From Ochotona curzoniae (lineage: Eukaryota; Chordata; Mammalia; Lagomorpha; Ochotonidae), in NCBI RefSeq assembly GCF_017591425.1, contig NW_024465751.1:3782001-3846000 (forward strand): DNA of 64,000 bases, read 5' to 3'. Positions 1 through 10,667 of the stretch are shown here, piece by piece; positions within the stretch are counted from its first letter, which is position 1; every line of letters starts with the position of its first letter. Position numbers and translations under genes: made by a program. The notes beneath the pieces were generated by a model that did not search any database, had not been told where the DNA came from, and saw only the letters and a list, made by a program, of their open reading frames with translations.

Positions 1-1117
1 ATTAATATTAGGTAGTTTTGTCAGTTTTCTTTTTCAAGGCATCTTATGTGAACTTACATACACATCTGTACTGAGACACTACTGCAGGTTAGGCTGGCTG
101 TTTTAGAGGCGGGCAGGATGTTTGCTAGAAGGTTGCACCTGGGCAAGGGGCGCTGTAAGCAACATGGGGTAGCAGAAGACAAATTCCATTACAGGTGAAA
201 AACGTATACACATGGGCACACCACACGCAGGCATTTATTATAGAGAGGAGAGTTTGATCATAGCAGGAAATATGAAATCTCTGGTTCAGAGAACAAACTG
301 GTTTTCTTCTCAAAGGGCATATTGGCTCCAGTTTCCCATACCCCAATCCCCCTCCTCCTGACAACACAGGACAGTTTAGATGTTACTCAGTACCCAGCAT
401 GGTTGCACCATGGATGGCACCCGCGAGATCATGAGCCAGAGCATTTACAGGGAGGTTTGCAAGAGAGGTCTTTAGACTGGTATGTAAGTATACGCTTCTA
501 TAGGAAAGAAGAGACATCTCAGACTTATTTATTACCTTAGATATAAATAAGCTCATTTCTCCAGGGGAGTTTAAGTCTCCCAATCTCTTTTGGAGTTATG
601 CAATATAATCTCTAATTTGCAAGACAGGATAATGACTCAGTCATGTTAGCTATGTTTACTGGCATTCTGCTGAAAAATCCTGGACTCCATAGAATATACA
701 AAAAACAAAAATCATGGAGAATTGTCTTCCAGCAGCAGCAGTTTAAATCCAAAATGTAATGAGCAGGCTAGAACTTGATGCAGTGGATAGAAATGACTGG
801 GTTTTCTCGCAGCTTCCTCAGACCACTGCTGGATGTGGCAAGCTAAGTGGCTGGCTCTGGCTAAGGGTGCTGTCTGCCTCAGAGTCCACCGCAACAATGC
901 ACTGTGAACATTTCCTCATTTCTGCAGTATCTAATTGTTTAGGTTATTTTGTTCCTCCTCCTCATAATTAATTGATCTCCAACCACTGAGCATTAGTTTG
1001 TTACTTTCTGCTGTTCTGAAGAATGATGACATGATGTCTCCTCTATTTATTCCCCTCTGGGCAAATCTATAAAAGCATATTCTAGGTCAAGGTGTTTGGA
1101 TATATTTTTTTGCCTTT
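1..1117. other. Unassigned non-coding stretch
   Basis: I recognise no gene or repeat family here. Short open frames occur on both strands (for example 125-583), but they overlap one another, have no coding-like composition and no splice context, so I treat them as chance. Confidence 0.5.
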
Positions 1118-1381
1118 TTGGTGATTTATTCGAGAAAGACAGAGTTTACCTCAGCTGATTCTCTCCCTAAATATCTGCACTAGCCAGGGGTGGGTTAAGA
1201 ACAGAACCAGGAACCAGGAATGCAATCCAAAACTCCCAAGTGGGAGGCAGGAAGCCAGCGACCTGAGCCATCGCCTCCAGAGTCTGAATCCAAGGAAAGC
1301 TGGAGTCAGGATCCAGACGTGGCACTCAAACACTCCAACGGGGGAACACAAGTATTTAACCTATAGGCTTAACAACTGCTC
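1118..1381 (-). repeat. Old CSINE, minus strand
   Basis: Diverged lagomorph SINE read in reverse. The order of landmarks is right: reversed tail ('tgatttattcgagaaagacagag'-like start), the 'aggaaccaggaatgcaatcc' body, 'gggaggcaggaagccag' and a degraded tRNA-like head ending near 'cctataggcttaacaactgc'. Many substitutions mean an old insertion. Confidence 0.75.
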
Positions 1382-1926
1382 ATGGATATTCTTACAGACT
1401 CCTTATACACTTGAGCAAACTGGGTTCCATTCAGATTGTGCCAGTTTTGGTCTCCTGAACTGAGTGCACCTGTCTACTTCTCCTGACTCACTAAGTGTCA
1501 TTACAGCAGTTCCCAGCCCAACCTCTGATTCTATGTCATCACTGAGGTTCCCAGCCCCTAACTTCTGTCCTGTTTTCTGCCATTTCAGTTACAGTCAGCT
1601 GCGTTTCAAAAACAGCAAATGGAAAACTCCAGAAATAAATAATTCTTAGGTTTTAAATAACTTTTATTGCAGCATATTGTTATGACTCTTCTACTACTGT
1701 TTTTAATCTCTTATGATGCCTGATTTATAAATTAAGCTTTTCGTAAGTCTGTATGGAAGAAATGATGTCATAAGCACCCAGTGCTCTCTATAGGGTCAGG
1801 CATACACTAAGGATCTGTACTCCCCACTGCTAAGGGGGAAATGACATATTCTTTTAATTCACTGTCAATCTGATAGAGAAAATACTAGCCTTTTGGTTTT
1901 ATTTGCATTTTAAAAGTACTGCCAAT
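1382..1926. other. Unassigned, AT-rich
   Basis: No recognisable gene or repeat. A short open frame at 1464-1649 has no supporting features. Confidence 0.45.
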
Positions 1927-2254
1927 GGGAGCAAACATTTGGTGTAGCAGCTAAGCTGCTCACACTTCATAACAAAGTATATTATTCAAGTCCCAACTAC
2001 TCTACTTTCAACCCAACTTCCCATTAATGTGCACCCTCAGAGGCAGCAGATTATGGCTCAATCTTGGCTTCCTGCTGCCTCATAGAAAACCGGAATTGAG
2101 ATGGGATACTGGTTTTGGCCTGACTTTGGCCTGGCTCTGCCCTGGCTAATGTGGTCATTTGGGCAGTGAACCAGCAGATGAAAGATTCTCTCTCTCTCTC
2201 TCTTTCTCTCTCTTTCTCATTATCTTTCAAATAAATTTAAGGTGAATAAATAAA
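1927..2254 (+). repeat. Old CSINE, plus strand, with CT-rich tail
   Basis: Diverged full-length CSINE. It has a head around 'ttggtgtagcagctaagctg', body 'ttcaagtcccaactactct', a 'gggcagtgaaccagcagatg' segment and a (CT)n tract at about 2190-2218, followed by 'caaataaatttaaggtgaataaataaa', the usual SINE tail. Confidence 0.8.
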
Positions 2255-3119
2255 AATGTTTTAATGCACCCAATTATGTCTACTAACACTTTCCAATAAA
2301 GCATTAAAATTAACAACACAGAACTTTACAACTATACACATGCATCTGTACATGCTGTGTGAACACTTTTATTTCTTGTCATCTAAATTCTTTACATCAC
2401 TCTTAACTTTTCTAAGAAAGCATTTTGCTTTTTTCATTGATTTGAAAGTTCTCTTAAACTGTCAACTCACTCTTCCAAACATACTTGTTGTCATTATTTC
2501 TACCAGTTTAAAGTTCATCTTTTTGGATTGTTTATAATGTTTTCAGCATGTACATTTATGATTTGCCAAAGCCAAGTCAATCAATCAATTGCACTTAAAA
2601 TTTAGTTCCTGTAATTATATTTGCAAAACTTGGTTCATCTCATAATATTAATGCAGGATGTCAACTTTTTCTCTAGATCCATTTGAGGCTATTTCATTAC
2701 AGTTCATGGCTGCCACCTACTTAGGCCGTGTTAGCAACTTAGTTCCACTTCTGGGCCTTGGGTCAAATGCAAATGGACCTGCACTCCTCTCATGACCTCA
2801 CCCACGTCCTCTACTACTCTTTCACAGTCCTCTAATGACACTCATTCAACTTATCTTAACTGGAATCAAACAGAACCTTGTCTGTCACCAACACTACAGT
2901 CAACTGGCACCAGCAAGAGACATAGGAGAGGAGAGAGAGAGACTGTGCCACCTGGATGTCTGACCTGGTGCAACAGATCAATTCAGATAGATGTTTTCAT
3001 TGAAGTTTTTCACCTTGAGCACCTTCACTTCTTGGTCAAAATTATTTATTTCCATATTCTCTTTTAGGAATATCTTTTTGGTTTTTTTTTTTAGCCAACC
3101 AATGCTCATTTCCATTATC
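2255..3119. other. Unassigned stretch
   Basis: AT-rich sequence to about 2640, then mixed composition with a short purine run near 2925-2940. No gene, RNA or repeat family recognised. Confidence 0.45.
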
Positions 3120-3525
3120 AAAAAATGAAAAGTTTAAAGTTATAGTCAAAGAATACCACCAAATACCTAAAATTAAAAATATTGGCATCACCAATTGTAT
3201 TAATGAGAATGTGAAAGTCTAGAGAAATTCTCAGATCTTTGGTAGCAGAAACTGGTAACCCCTTTAGAAAAATATTTGGCTGTGTCCAATGAAGCATACA
3301 CCATTCAGTAATAACTTTGATCCAGCCATTCTACTCCAACATAAATAAATAAGAACATATATGAGTGTGTGTGTATGTGTGCACACAAAAATATTTGTAT
3401 GAGATTATTCATAGCCCTTCTGTTCACAATTGGCCCCAAACTGGAAACAATGCAAAGATCCAATGCGAATGATCAATTTGCAAAATATCCAAAAATAGCC
3501 ATAAAACTTAGTTGTGATTTGTTTG
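3120..3525 (+). mobile_element. Old L1 (L1M type), ORF2 end, first half
   Basis: Resembles the 3' end of L1 ORF2 on the plus strand. The landmark is 'cattctactccaacataaat' followed by 'cacaattggccccaaactgg' and 'aacaatgcaaagatccaatg', which match the well-known mammalian L1 stretch encoding the end of reverse transcriptase. The frame is destroyed. A CSINE at 3526-3833 separates it from its continuation. Confidence 0.65.
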
Positions 3526-3833
3526 TTTTAAAGATTTATTTTATTTTTACTGGAAAGGCAAAATTGCACAGTGAACGAGAAAGACAGAGAGATTTTCTAT
3601 CAACTGGTTCGCTCCCAAAATGGCCACAATGGCCAGAGATGAGTTGAACTGGAGCCTGGAGACAAGAGCTTGCTCCAGGTCTCCCACATAGACACAGAGA
3701 CCCAAGGATCTGAGCCATCCTCTGCCATTCCTCCAGCCCACAAGCAGAGAGCTGGATCAGAAGCATAGCAGCTGGGACATGAACCAGCACTCAGGTAGAG
3801 GCTTAGCCTACTATGCCACAGTGCCAGCCCCTC
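3526..3833 (-). repeat. CSINE, minus strand, inserted in old L1
   Basis: Nearly complete CSINE in reverse: tail 'aaagatttattttattttta', then 'ggttcgctcccaaaatggcc', 'tctcccacatagacacagag', 'caagcagagagctggatcag' and head 'tgccacagtgccagcccc'. It splits an L1M fossil, so it is younger than that L1. Confidence 0.88.
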
Positions 3834-4200
3834 AGCTATGTTTAAATAGTGAACACTTGATACTTTTGATAACCATGTAAATCCCAGCAACATTAATTGA
3901 ATAAAAGAAAGCAGATGCAGAGGAGTAGATGCAACATGAAAACAGGCAAGTGAAGTAGAAGAATAAGCAAAATCGATCAAGAGTGAGAAAGCCAAAATAG
4001 AGCTAAAGTGGGGTCAGAAGCAGAGAGTGGATTCTCCAGAAGGAATGTTCTGGAATGACATACATGTTCTTTATCTTGACATTGGTTGTGGTTACCAATA
4101 TATGCATCTGTCATAAGTCATTGGGCTATAATCCCAAGGGCTTAGATAGGTGCATTTTATCACATGGAAATCAAAACAAAGTACTGAAGAAATCATGCCA
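3834..4200 (+). mobile_element. Old L1 (L1M type), 3' UTR half
   Basis: Continuation of the L1 fossil beyond the CSINE. It contains 'ggaatgttctggaatgacat', 'cattggttgtggttaccaat' and 'catctgtcataagtcattgg', which match the L1M 3' UTR pattern of a strand ending in 'gtgcattttat'. Confidence 0.55.
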
Positions 4201-4236
4201 TGGATAATGGCCTGGGGAAATGCTTATGACAAATCA

Positions 4237-4509
4237 CTAAGTGAAACAAAGGCAGCCATGTAATATTTTATAATGTGATTCCAATTTCTTAAACACACAA
4301 AGAAAAATAGACTTCTCTATTAACTCCATGTATGTCAGGATGAAGGTTTTCTTTCTTTCCTCCTTCAGACCTTTCTCATACTTTTTCACCACCTGAACAT
4401 GCTCGGGTGACTCAGTGAGGAAAGCAGACACATCACCAGCATCGCAGTTGTGGCAGGGAGGTACTGGGAGAGCATAGAGGTCATACTCATCATTTGCTTC
4501 TCTTCCATC
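4237..4509 (-). CDS. Candidate exon of an unidentified protein
   Basis: On the minus strand a pyrimidine-rich tract (about 4560-4525) ends in a 'gtttag' acceptor. After it an open frame runs 90 codons to a TAG at 4237. The first ~65 residues look protein-like: a start of DGREANDEYD, then LYALPVPPC, a CHNCD motif, and a charged helix with VKKYEKGLKEERKK. The last ~25 residues are AT-rich read-through, so the real exon may stop at a donor such as CAG|GTGG near 4393 or AAG|GTCT near 4373. The phase (0) matches the other minus-strand candidate at 5832-5912, upstream in this orientation. I do not recognise the family. A chance open frame or an old pseudogene remains possible. Confidence 0.28.
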   Translation of the reverse strand, partial: DGREANDEYDLYALPVPPCHNCDAGDVSAFLTESPEHVQVVKKYEKGLKEERKKTFILTYMELIEKSIFLCVFKKLESHYKILHGCLCFT

Positions 4510-5831
4510 CTAAACAGATCTGAATGATCATAAAGCCTCAAAGAAGGGATAAGAGAGAATGAAAATGAACAGTGGGAGAAGAGAAGGGTGGACTCCTGAT
4601 CCACCTGCCAAGCCAACTCCATGAGGACTACAGAAGAACTCACATGGAAAAAGTAATGAAGATCCCATTTATCAGACTCATGTCTGTCTCTGACTGGTTA
4701 CTGGTTAAGCTATGCTAGTGAGTTGTACTTGCAGGTCTTTCCAGCAGATTTAAGTAAAGCTGAAGAGAAATAAATGTCTGGAAATCCATACACAAACACG
4801 TTCCTTAATGCCATGGACTCCTACACTCCTGGTGAGCACAGTGTCAGTACCCTCTAAGGAAGCAACTAGGCCCAGTGGTCCAGGCCCGCTCATCCTCACC
4901 TGTCACTGACTTCCCCATCATTGGCCTCCCTTTGCAAGAAAGTCACTCAGAGTTCTGGCACTCTTGACCCCATCTCTAAATGGTGTCACTTCCTGCAAAT
5001 TCCACATGGTTCTCCTAATGATACAGACTATCCCAAACCAATTCTAACAAAAGTTGAGGTCCCAGCCTCATGCATCCAGATTCAAACCAACAAGCCAGTT
5101 CATTCTTACTGAGTAAAAGAGACAACGTAGGTTTGCAAAAATTTTTCCCTCTACCCAAGGCACACTCTGCTCTCTTCACACCTTAAAGTTCAAATCTTTA
5201 AAAGTTCCCTTTGATTCCAAATTCAAACCCCATTGCTGCCAAGATACCAGTCTCCACTCCTGGCTAGTATTGACTTTACCGTCTCTAGCAGCCTATAGCA
5301 ATTAGAATGAATGAATCAGAATATTTGATCTGGAAGGGCCCACAGTGCTCTCCCACCTGCTCCCTCGCCACCTTGGGCAGCAGCTGCAGCAGCACCCTCT
5401 CATATTGCATGGCTGTTTTAACTCACCAGCCTTCAAAAGAAGCCTGAATACAAAGGCAATACTCCTTTGGCTTGTGTGTGAGGAAACCAAGGCTCCAACA
5501 TTTCCGCTCCCGAGGCTGCACCACTCCAAAGCCAGCCTCCAAGGCCAGCATTCCCCCATGCTCCATCCGTCACTATGCTTAGCTGCTCTGCCATGAACAT
5601 GCGGATTCTGTGACTGTCTCCCGCTGGGATCCACCAGTCTCAAAGGCTGCCTCCTAAGATAGTGTAGGGAATACACACACCCCAAACAAAACTGATCAGA
5701 GTACAGTAATTGCCCAGATGAAGTACTGCTCGTTTGTCCCTGACCATCATCCAGAGAGTCTGTGAAACACATTGCTTCTTATACTCTTTGACATTCCAGT
5801 TCCTGGTTCTCAGAGTTCCTTCAGTGTTTAC
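4510..5831. other. Unassigned; possible intron between two candidate exons
   Basis: No repeat clearly recognised. Open frames at 5302-5772 (minus) and 5345-5596 (plus) overlap on opposite strands and look like chance frames in GC-richer sequence. If the two flanking candidates are real exons, this would be their intron. Confidence 0.35.
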
Positions 5832-5912
5832 TGCCTTAACAACAACGCAGGAGACCACCACCATGAGCAAGTAGACTGCCAGTGTGATGCCCTTGGGAAA
5901 ACCCTGCAGCTC
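5832..5912 (-). CDS. Candidate 81-bp exon encoding a membrane helix
   Basis: The minus strand has a strong acceptor ('ttcacttctacag') directly before GAG. It is followed by 27 codons reading ELQGFPKGITLAV and then a hydrophobic run, YLLMVVVSCVVV, ending in KA before GTAAAC, a plausible but not ideal donor. The length is a multiple of three and the phase is 0-0, so it would splice in frame to the candidate at 4509. The frame stays open beyond the donor to about 5640. This would fit a single transmembrane segment. I cannot identify the gene, and no start, stop or further exon is proven. Confidence 0.28.
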
Positions 5913-6002
5913 CTGTAGAAGTGAATATTCTGATTAAGCAGAAAGAGAGTACAGTACAGAATCTGGCTTTTAAAAATTATTAACAGTAAGCTCTCTTTTA
6001 AA
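5913..6002. other. Unassigned AT-rich spacer
   Basis: Short stretch between the candidate exon and a CSINE, containing the pyrimidine tract of the candidate acceptor on the minus strand. Confidence 0.4.
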
Positions 6003-6297
6003 ATGTAGTTATTCAGTCAGCCATTCATTTGAACAAGAGAGACCACCCATCTGTCGGTCCATTCCCCCAAATGCCTGCAACAAAAGGGACTGAGATCGGC
6101 TAAGCTGGGAGCCAGAAGCTCAGTCTGGGTCTCCCACAAGGACGGCAGAGTGGGGTTCCTGGGTCATCGCATGATGTCTCCCAGATTGTAACTCAGCAAG
6201 AAGCTGAAATCAGGAACAGAGCCAGAACACAAACTCAGGCCCTGCCGTATGGAATGCAAATGCCCATCGCAGCGTCTCCACTGCTGTGTGGACTGCA
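6003..6297 (-). repeat. Old CSINE, minus strand
   Basis: Reverse CSINE recognised by 'ctgtcggtccattcccccaa', 'gctgggagccagaagctcag', 'tgggtctcccacaaggacgg' and a degraded head near 'cagcgtctccactgctgtg'. Confidence 0.75.
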
Positions 6298-6585
6298 GAT
6301 TCTGCATTTCTCACAGGCTCCCAGATGATAACAATGCAATGTTTTCCAGACCACATGCGGGGCAGCAATGCTAGACCAACTCTGAGGTCTGTCCTGGCTT
6401 CTGAGGTCTCTGGGGTGCTTTTTAACACTCCAATATCAAAGACTCTTACTTAGTTGAGTAAGGATGAAAAACAAATATGCACATTTATGTATGTTAGGAA
6501 ACTTGGATCCATAATACACAAAGAATTCCTCCAACTTGGTTTAGAAAGCTAAACACATGAATTTCATTTTTTTAGCTTTTATAAA
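6298..6585. other. Unassigned stretch
   Basis: Nothing recognised. Confidence 0.4.
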
Positions 6586-6833
6586 ATTGTTATGTATTTA
6601 TTTTCCGTTTATTTTAAAGGTAGAGAGAGCAAGAGGATGAAAGAGAGATCTACCCGCTGTGTCACCTCCCAGATATCTGCAAGCGCCAGGCTTGAGCCGA
6701 GCCGAAGCCAGGCCCCCCCTGTCGGTGGCATCACCATTGCTGCACAGGCCAGGTATTAGCAGCAAGCTAGGACTGAGAGCTGACGCACGACTCAACTCCA
6801 GGCACTCTGATGTGGGATGCTCAAGCTGAGTCT
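6586..6833 (-). repeat. CSINE, minus strand, older host copy (tail and body part)
   Basis: Reverse CSINE with 'ttattttaaaggtagagaga' tail, 'gtcacctcccagatatctgc' and 'ccaggtattagcagcaagct'. It is interrupted near its head by a second CSINE at 6834-7166; the remaining head 'aattgctgcagcaaacaccc' continues at 7181-7205. Confidence 0.75.
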
Positions 6834-7166
6834 TTTTTTTAAGCTTTTTATTTATTCTTATTGGAAAGTGAAAATATACTGAGAGGAGAAAAGACAGAGA
6901 AGAAGATCTTCAATCTAATGATTCACTCCCCAAGTGGCTGCAATGGCCGGAGCTGAGCCATTATGAAGTCAGGAGCCAGGATCCTCTTCTGGGTTACCAA
7001 TATGGGTGCAGGGTCCCAAGGCTTTGGATCATCTTCAACTGCTTTCCCAGGCCACTAACAGGGAGCCGGGTGGGAAACAGGAATGCCGGGATTAGAACTG
7101 GCGCCCATATGGGATCCCAGTATGTGCAAGTTGAGGACTTTAGCTACTAGGCTATCGCGCTAGGTT
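6834..7166 (-). repeat. CSINE, minus strand, nested in another CSINE
   Basis: Full CSINE in reverse: poly-T start, 'agaagatcttcaatctaatg', 'gattcactccccaagtggct', 'gcgcccatatgggatcccag' and head 'ttagctactaggctatcgcg'. Imperfect flanking duplications, ctcaagctgagtct (6820-6833) and ctcaagttaaatct (7167-7180), frame it. It is the younger of the nested pair. Confidence 0.88.
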
Positions 7167-7205
7167 CTCAAGTTAAATCTTAATTGCTGCAGCAAACACC
7201 CTCCG
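7167..7205 (-). repeat. Head remnant of the older host CSINE
   Basis: After the right-hand duplication (7167-7180), 'taattgctgcagcaaacacc' is the degraded tRNA-like head of the host CSINE that begins at 6586. Confidence 0.6.
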
Positions 7206-7982
7206 CAAACATTGGTTAGGAAAAGCTCGCTTGCTGATCTGATCTAGTGACCTTGAAACAACAGTCCAAGGCCTGAAGAGATTCAGCTGTGTGAAGATAA
7301 ATGGAAGAACTTTCTAGACAGGGAAACAACCAGAACAAAGATCCTGAGAAGAGAACGAGCTTAGTATACCAGCAGATGATGGGGGGCAGTGGTAAAAGAC
7401 ACAGTTGGAAAAGACAGCACGGATTGGCAACCAGGAGTTAAGGGATGTGAAGAAGGTCTGATAGGTATTTTCAAGAAGACATGGAGAAAATGATAGGATT
7501 TAAACTCAATTGGAACAGAATAAATGAAAAGGAAATATGGCTTAACTTATAACGCATCGGAAAAAGATGATGAATTTGAGTTAAGGGAGGTGGATATCCA
7601 TGTGGAGATGTCCAGGCATCTAGACCAGGGCTGAACACTAAGTGAGCAGTCATTGGCCACTGTCTCATTCATTCATTTTGTTCTAACTAATCTTATTAAG
7701 TTCCTTTGTTGCAGGTGCAGGGGAGAAGCTGGTGCTACAGGGGTACACAAGACAGCCATAGTCCCCATTCTTCTTGAGTTTCCACTGGGAATCATATTTA
7801 AGTCAGGAGCCTGAAACTCATTCCAGATCCCCTTGGCATCTCCAAAGTCTGGAAAAGCTGATATTATAAACCACTTATTCCTGAAGTAGTTCCAATCCTA
7901 TTCTCAGAATTACATCTCAAGATCCCCAGTGGATATTCAATCCTATATGTACTACGCTGCCTTTCCTTATACATAAGAATCA
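7206..7982. other. Mostly unassigned; MIR/L2-like patch at 7655-7790
   Basis: The segment around 'cattcattcattttgttcta' and 'gctacaggggtacacaagac' resembles ancient MIR/L2-class sequence ending in 'gatacagcagtgaac'-like text. The remainder is unrecognised. Confidence 0.4.
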
Positions 7983-8287
7983 TTTACTTATGAGAGACAG
8001 GAATCTCTCTGCTGGTGCCCCTCCCATATAGACCCAACATCTGGGGGTGCACCCAGCATCTGGGGCAGGTCAAAGCCAGGAACCCAGAGCTCCATCCATC
8101 CGGATCTCCCACATGGGTTCAGAGTCCCACACCACACCTGGGGCATCAACTGCTGGCTTTTCAGGTACATTAGCAAGGAATTGGACCAGAAGCAGAACAG
8201 ATGAGACTTAAACATGCATTTCAATGTGAGATTTCCACCGTTGCAAGAGGCAGCTGTTAGCTTAGTGCACAGATTACAGGCCCCTAC
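7983..8287 (-). repeat. Old CSINE, minus strand
   Basis: Reverse CSINE: 'tcaaagccaggaacccagag', 'atctcccacatgggttcaga', 'aaggaattggaccagaagca' and head 'agattacaggcccctac'. There is a short internal repeat, with 'aacatctgggg' and 'cagcatctgggg' at 8037-8067. Confidence 0.72.
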
Positions 8288-8382
8288 TATGGTATTTTCA
8301 ATACATACACACATATCATAAGATTTCATTTACAAATTAAGCACAGTGGAAGAGTAACAGTAGCAAATAATGAAACAATTAG

Positions 8383-8655
8383 TAAGCTGAATAAACTGGC
8401 ATCAGAGTGGTGGTAAGTCTGACCATTAGGATATTCACATCCCATATCAGACTGCCTGAACCCAATGCCAGCTCCCACATTGAATTCCAGCACAGATTCT
8501 AGGAGCCAGTGGTGATGGCTCAATAACTGCTCCTGCCCCCCATGTGAAATATATGGATTTCATTTCCAGCTCTTTCCACAGCCCAACCCAATCCCAGCTG
8601 TTATAGCCACTGACAAGAGTGACCCTAAAGATGGAAAGACTCCTCTCTCTCTCAC
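8383..8655 (+). repeat. Old CSINE-like SINE, plus strand
   Basis: Degraded plus-strand SINE: 'cacatcccatatcagactgc', 'ctgaacccaatgccagctcc', 'agccactgacaagagtgacc' and a CT-rich end. High divergence limits confidence. Confidence 0.5.
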
Positions 8656-8689
8656 CTGACCCACCCATGAGCATTGTACGGGATATGAA

Positions 8690-8840
8690 CTGACAGAAGG
8701 AAGTGTACACACTGGACACAAATACCACAATAATGGGACATTTGATCTATAGCAAAAATAGCTAAGAGGTGAACCTTGTCTGAAGTGGTGTGCAGCAGAA
8801 TAACATGAGATTTCATCACGCTACTTAGAATGGTATAGGG
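8690..8840 (+). mobile_element. Tigger-like DNA transposon fossil, left part
   Basis: Text such as 'ccacaataatgggacatttg', 'atctatagcaaaaatagcta' and 'gagatttcatcacgctactt' matches the end region of a mammalian Tigger (TcMar) element as I know it. It continues at 9531 after an L1 insertion. No transposase frame survives. Confidence 0.6.
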
Positions 8841-8855
8841 TTTAAAACTTATGAG
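8841..8855 (+). repeat. Target-site duplication, left copy
   Basis: tttaaaacttatgag here is repeated exactly at 9516-9530. These flank the L1 3' end at 8856-9515 and show endonuclease-type insertion. Confidence 0.85.
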
Positions 8856-9515
8856 TGTATTATCAAATGTTCTCTCTGATATAAGACAACTTTTGTGCAA
8901 AATACAAGATCAATAGCCCTTTCAGTACTATTTGTGTTACATCTCAGGGGTTTTGATACTTTTTAAATTTTCATTCATTCAAAAAAGTTTTTTTCTTTAT
9001 TAATTTCCTCACTGACTTATAGGTCACACAGTAGCAGTGTTTTCTTCAACAAGGTTTTTTATTTTCTTTTTCATTTCTTCAGCAACACATTAGTTATTCA
9101 GTAGCATGTTATTTAATGTTGCTGTAATTTTTTATTTTTTTCTTCCTGTTGTTGATTTTGTTTTCTGGCTTTTCATTTAAGGTGATGTATAGTAACTGTG
9201 TAATAGAGACTATCATATCCAGATATGAAGATACAATGCAGTATGCATCTTTACTTCCAAATCCAAGATGGACTCCCAATGAAACTGTTATATATATCTC
9301 AACAGTAGGATGTTGGACTCTCTGACACTGCCCATACCTACAATATCAGGATACACTTAAACAGCAGAACAATGTACTTAGGATTGTTTATTAAGGACTA
9401 CACTATTGTAATGATACAGGGGGAAATCAGTGGGAGGGTGAGAATTTGGGGAGGTGGGAAGGGGAGATGCCAGAGCCTATGGAGCTGCATCATAAAATAA
9501 TAAAATAAATAATTT
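8856..9515 (+). mobile_element. 5'-truncated L1 3' UTR (copy C)
   Basis: About 660 bp of L1 3' UTR ending in 'gctgcatcataaaataataa'. It aligns with the 3' UTR of elements A (32579-35555) and B (19293-21795) but has only one copy of the ~122-bp unit they carry twice, and has extra upstream 3' UTR sequence (8856-8935) where they have ORF2 start. It is flanked by a perfect 15-bp duplication. A G-rich tract lies at 9420-9470. Confidence 0.85.
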
Positions 9516-9530
9516 TTTAAAACTTATGAG
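9516..9530 (+). repeat. Target-site duplication, right copy
   Basis: tttaaaacttatgag, identical to 8841-8855, immediately after the L1 tail. Confidence 0.85.
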
Positions 9531-9600
9531 CAACTTATTTTTTGGAATTTTTCAATTAATATTACTGGACCAGAGAGAAGAGGGGGATATTACTATATAA
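9531..9600 (+). mobile_element. Tigger-like fossil, right part
   Basis: 'caacttattttttggaattt' and 'tcaattaatattactggacc' continue the Tigger end after the L1 insertion; the order matches the family pattern read across the target-site duplication. Confidence 0.6.
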
Positions 9601-10667
9601 AAAATTCAATGTCATTTGTTTTTGCAGTAAGTGCTACAGGGAAGTTCAAAGCCTAAAAGAATGAAGAAAGGTCGCCTAACCTGGAATATCAGGGGAGAGT
9701 TCTCAGGTACATGATCTTTGAAATCAGCCTTTAGGAACTTACAAGGTGGAAGAGATGGTGCAAGGCTGGCCAACCAGAGGCTCCAGTATGGATGAAGTTC
9801 TTGAAATGGATGTAGCATGTCTTGTTTGAGCATCTAAACGAAGGACAGATATGGAGGGGGCACTACAGAGGTGGTCGATAACACCCTGAGCAGTGGCATT
9901 TTCCAGGGAAACGGAAATGTCAATATTCCAGTGAAAATTGCCAATTGACAAAAGCAGGAAAGTCTAGGCAGAGTTAAGAGAATTCAGACGCTTCAGGGTT
10001 GTCATGAACTTACCACCCAAACCACAAATAACATCCAATGCCAGAGCAATCAGGAAATCTGGAAAATGAAATTTAGAATCACTATAAGCAGCCAATGTGT
10101 CCTGAGGTTTTAGCTTTGTAAACTGAAAGGTTCAAGTTTATCAAAATGTCATTGTGATACTTAGGTGTAAATTGAGTAATTTGGGAATAAATTAGTGCAA
10201 TTAAACATTTCAACACATAGAAGACAACTTATTGCTCCTCAAACCATTTTTTCCCTCACAGCTATGTTGCACGCCCCATAAAAATATTCTTTATGGTGTG
10301 TTTAAATCACAGTTTTCATGCTGCATAAAATCAGTTCATGATGGGCCATCCGAGAATCATGGCTGTATGCTCACAGCAGGGGCGTCTGCTGATAGAGGCT
10401 CCCAGACGAACTGGAGCACTAAATCCATTGGATTTAGGAGGCTCCAGATGTCATTAAACTTTGCAACCCATTCACATTCTCCCAACTGACATTCAACAAG
10501 CTTAAAATCTGCTTATTCACTCTGCACACGAGAACAGGCACTCCAGGAGGTGCAAGGACTGAGCACTGTTCCCACCCTGGTCATTTGAACTTATCCTTGC
10601 TGAATAGGAGGTTGTAGGTGGTACTTTTGGGCATCTCAGAGGAAGAACCCACACATCCCTGGAGCAG
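9601..10667. other. Unassigned, with two exon-like splice motifs on the minus strand
   Basis: Minus strand 10058-10014 is a 45-bp segment between 'cattttccag' and GTAAGT; in one frame it reads FLIALALDVICGLG. Minus strand 9833-9743 is a 91-bp segment between 'ttcgtttag' and GTAAGT. The phases do not join cleanly to the candidates at 5832 and 4237, so these may be chance splice motifs. The rest is unrecognised. Confidence 0.25.
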
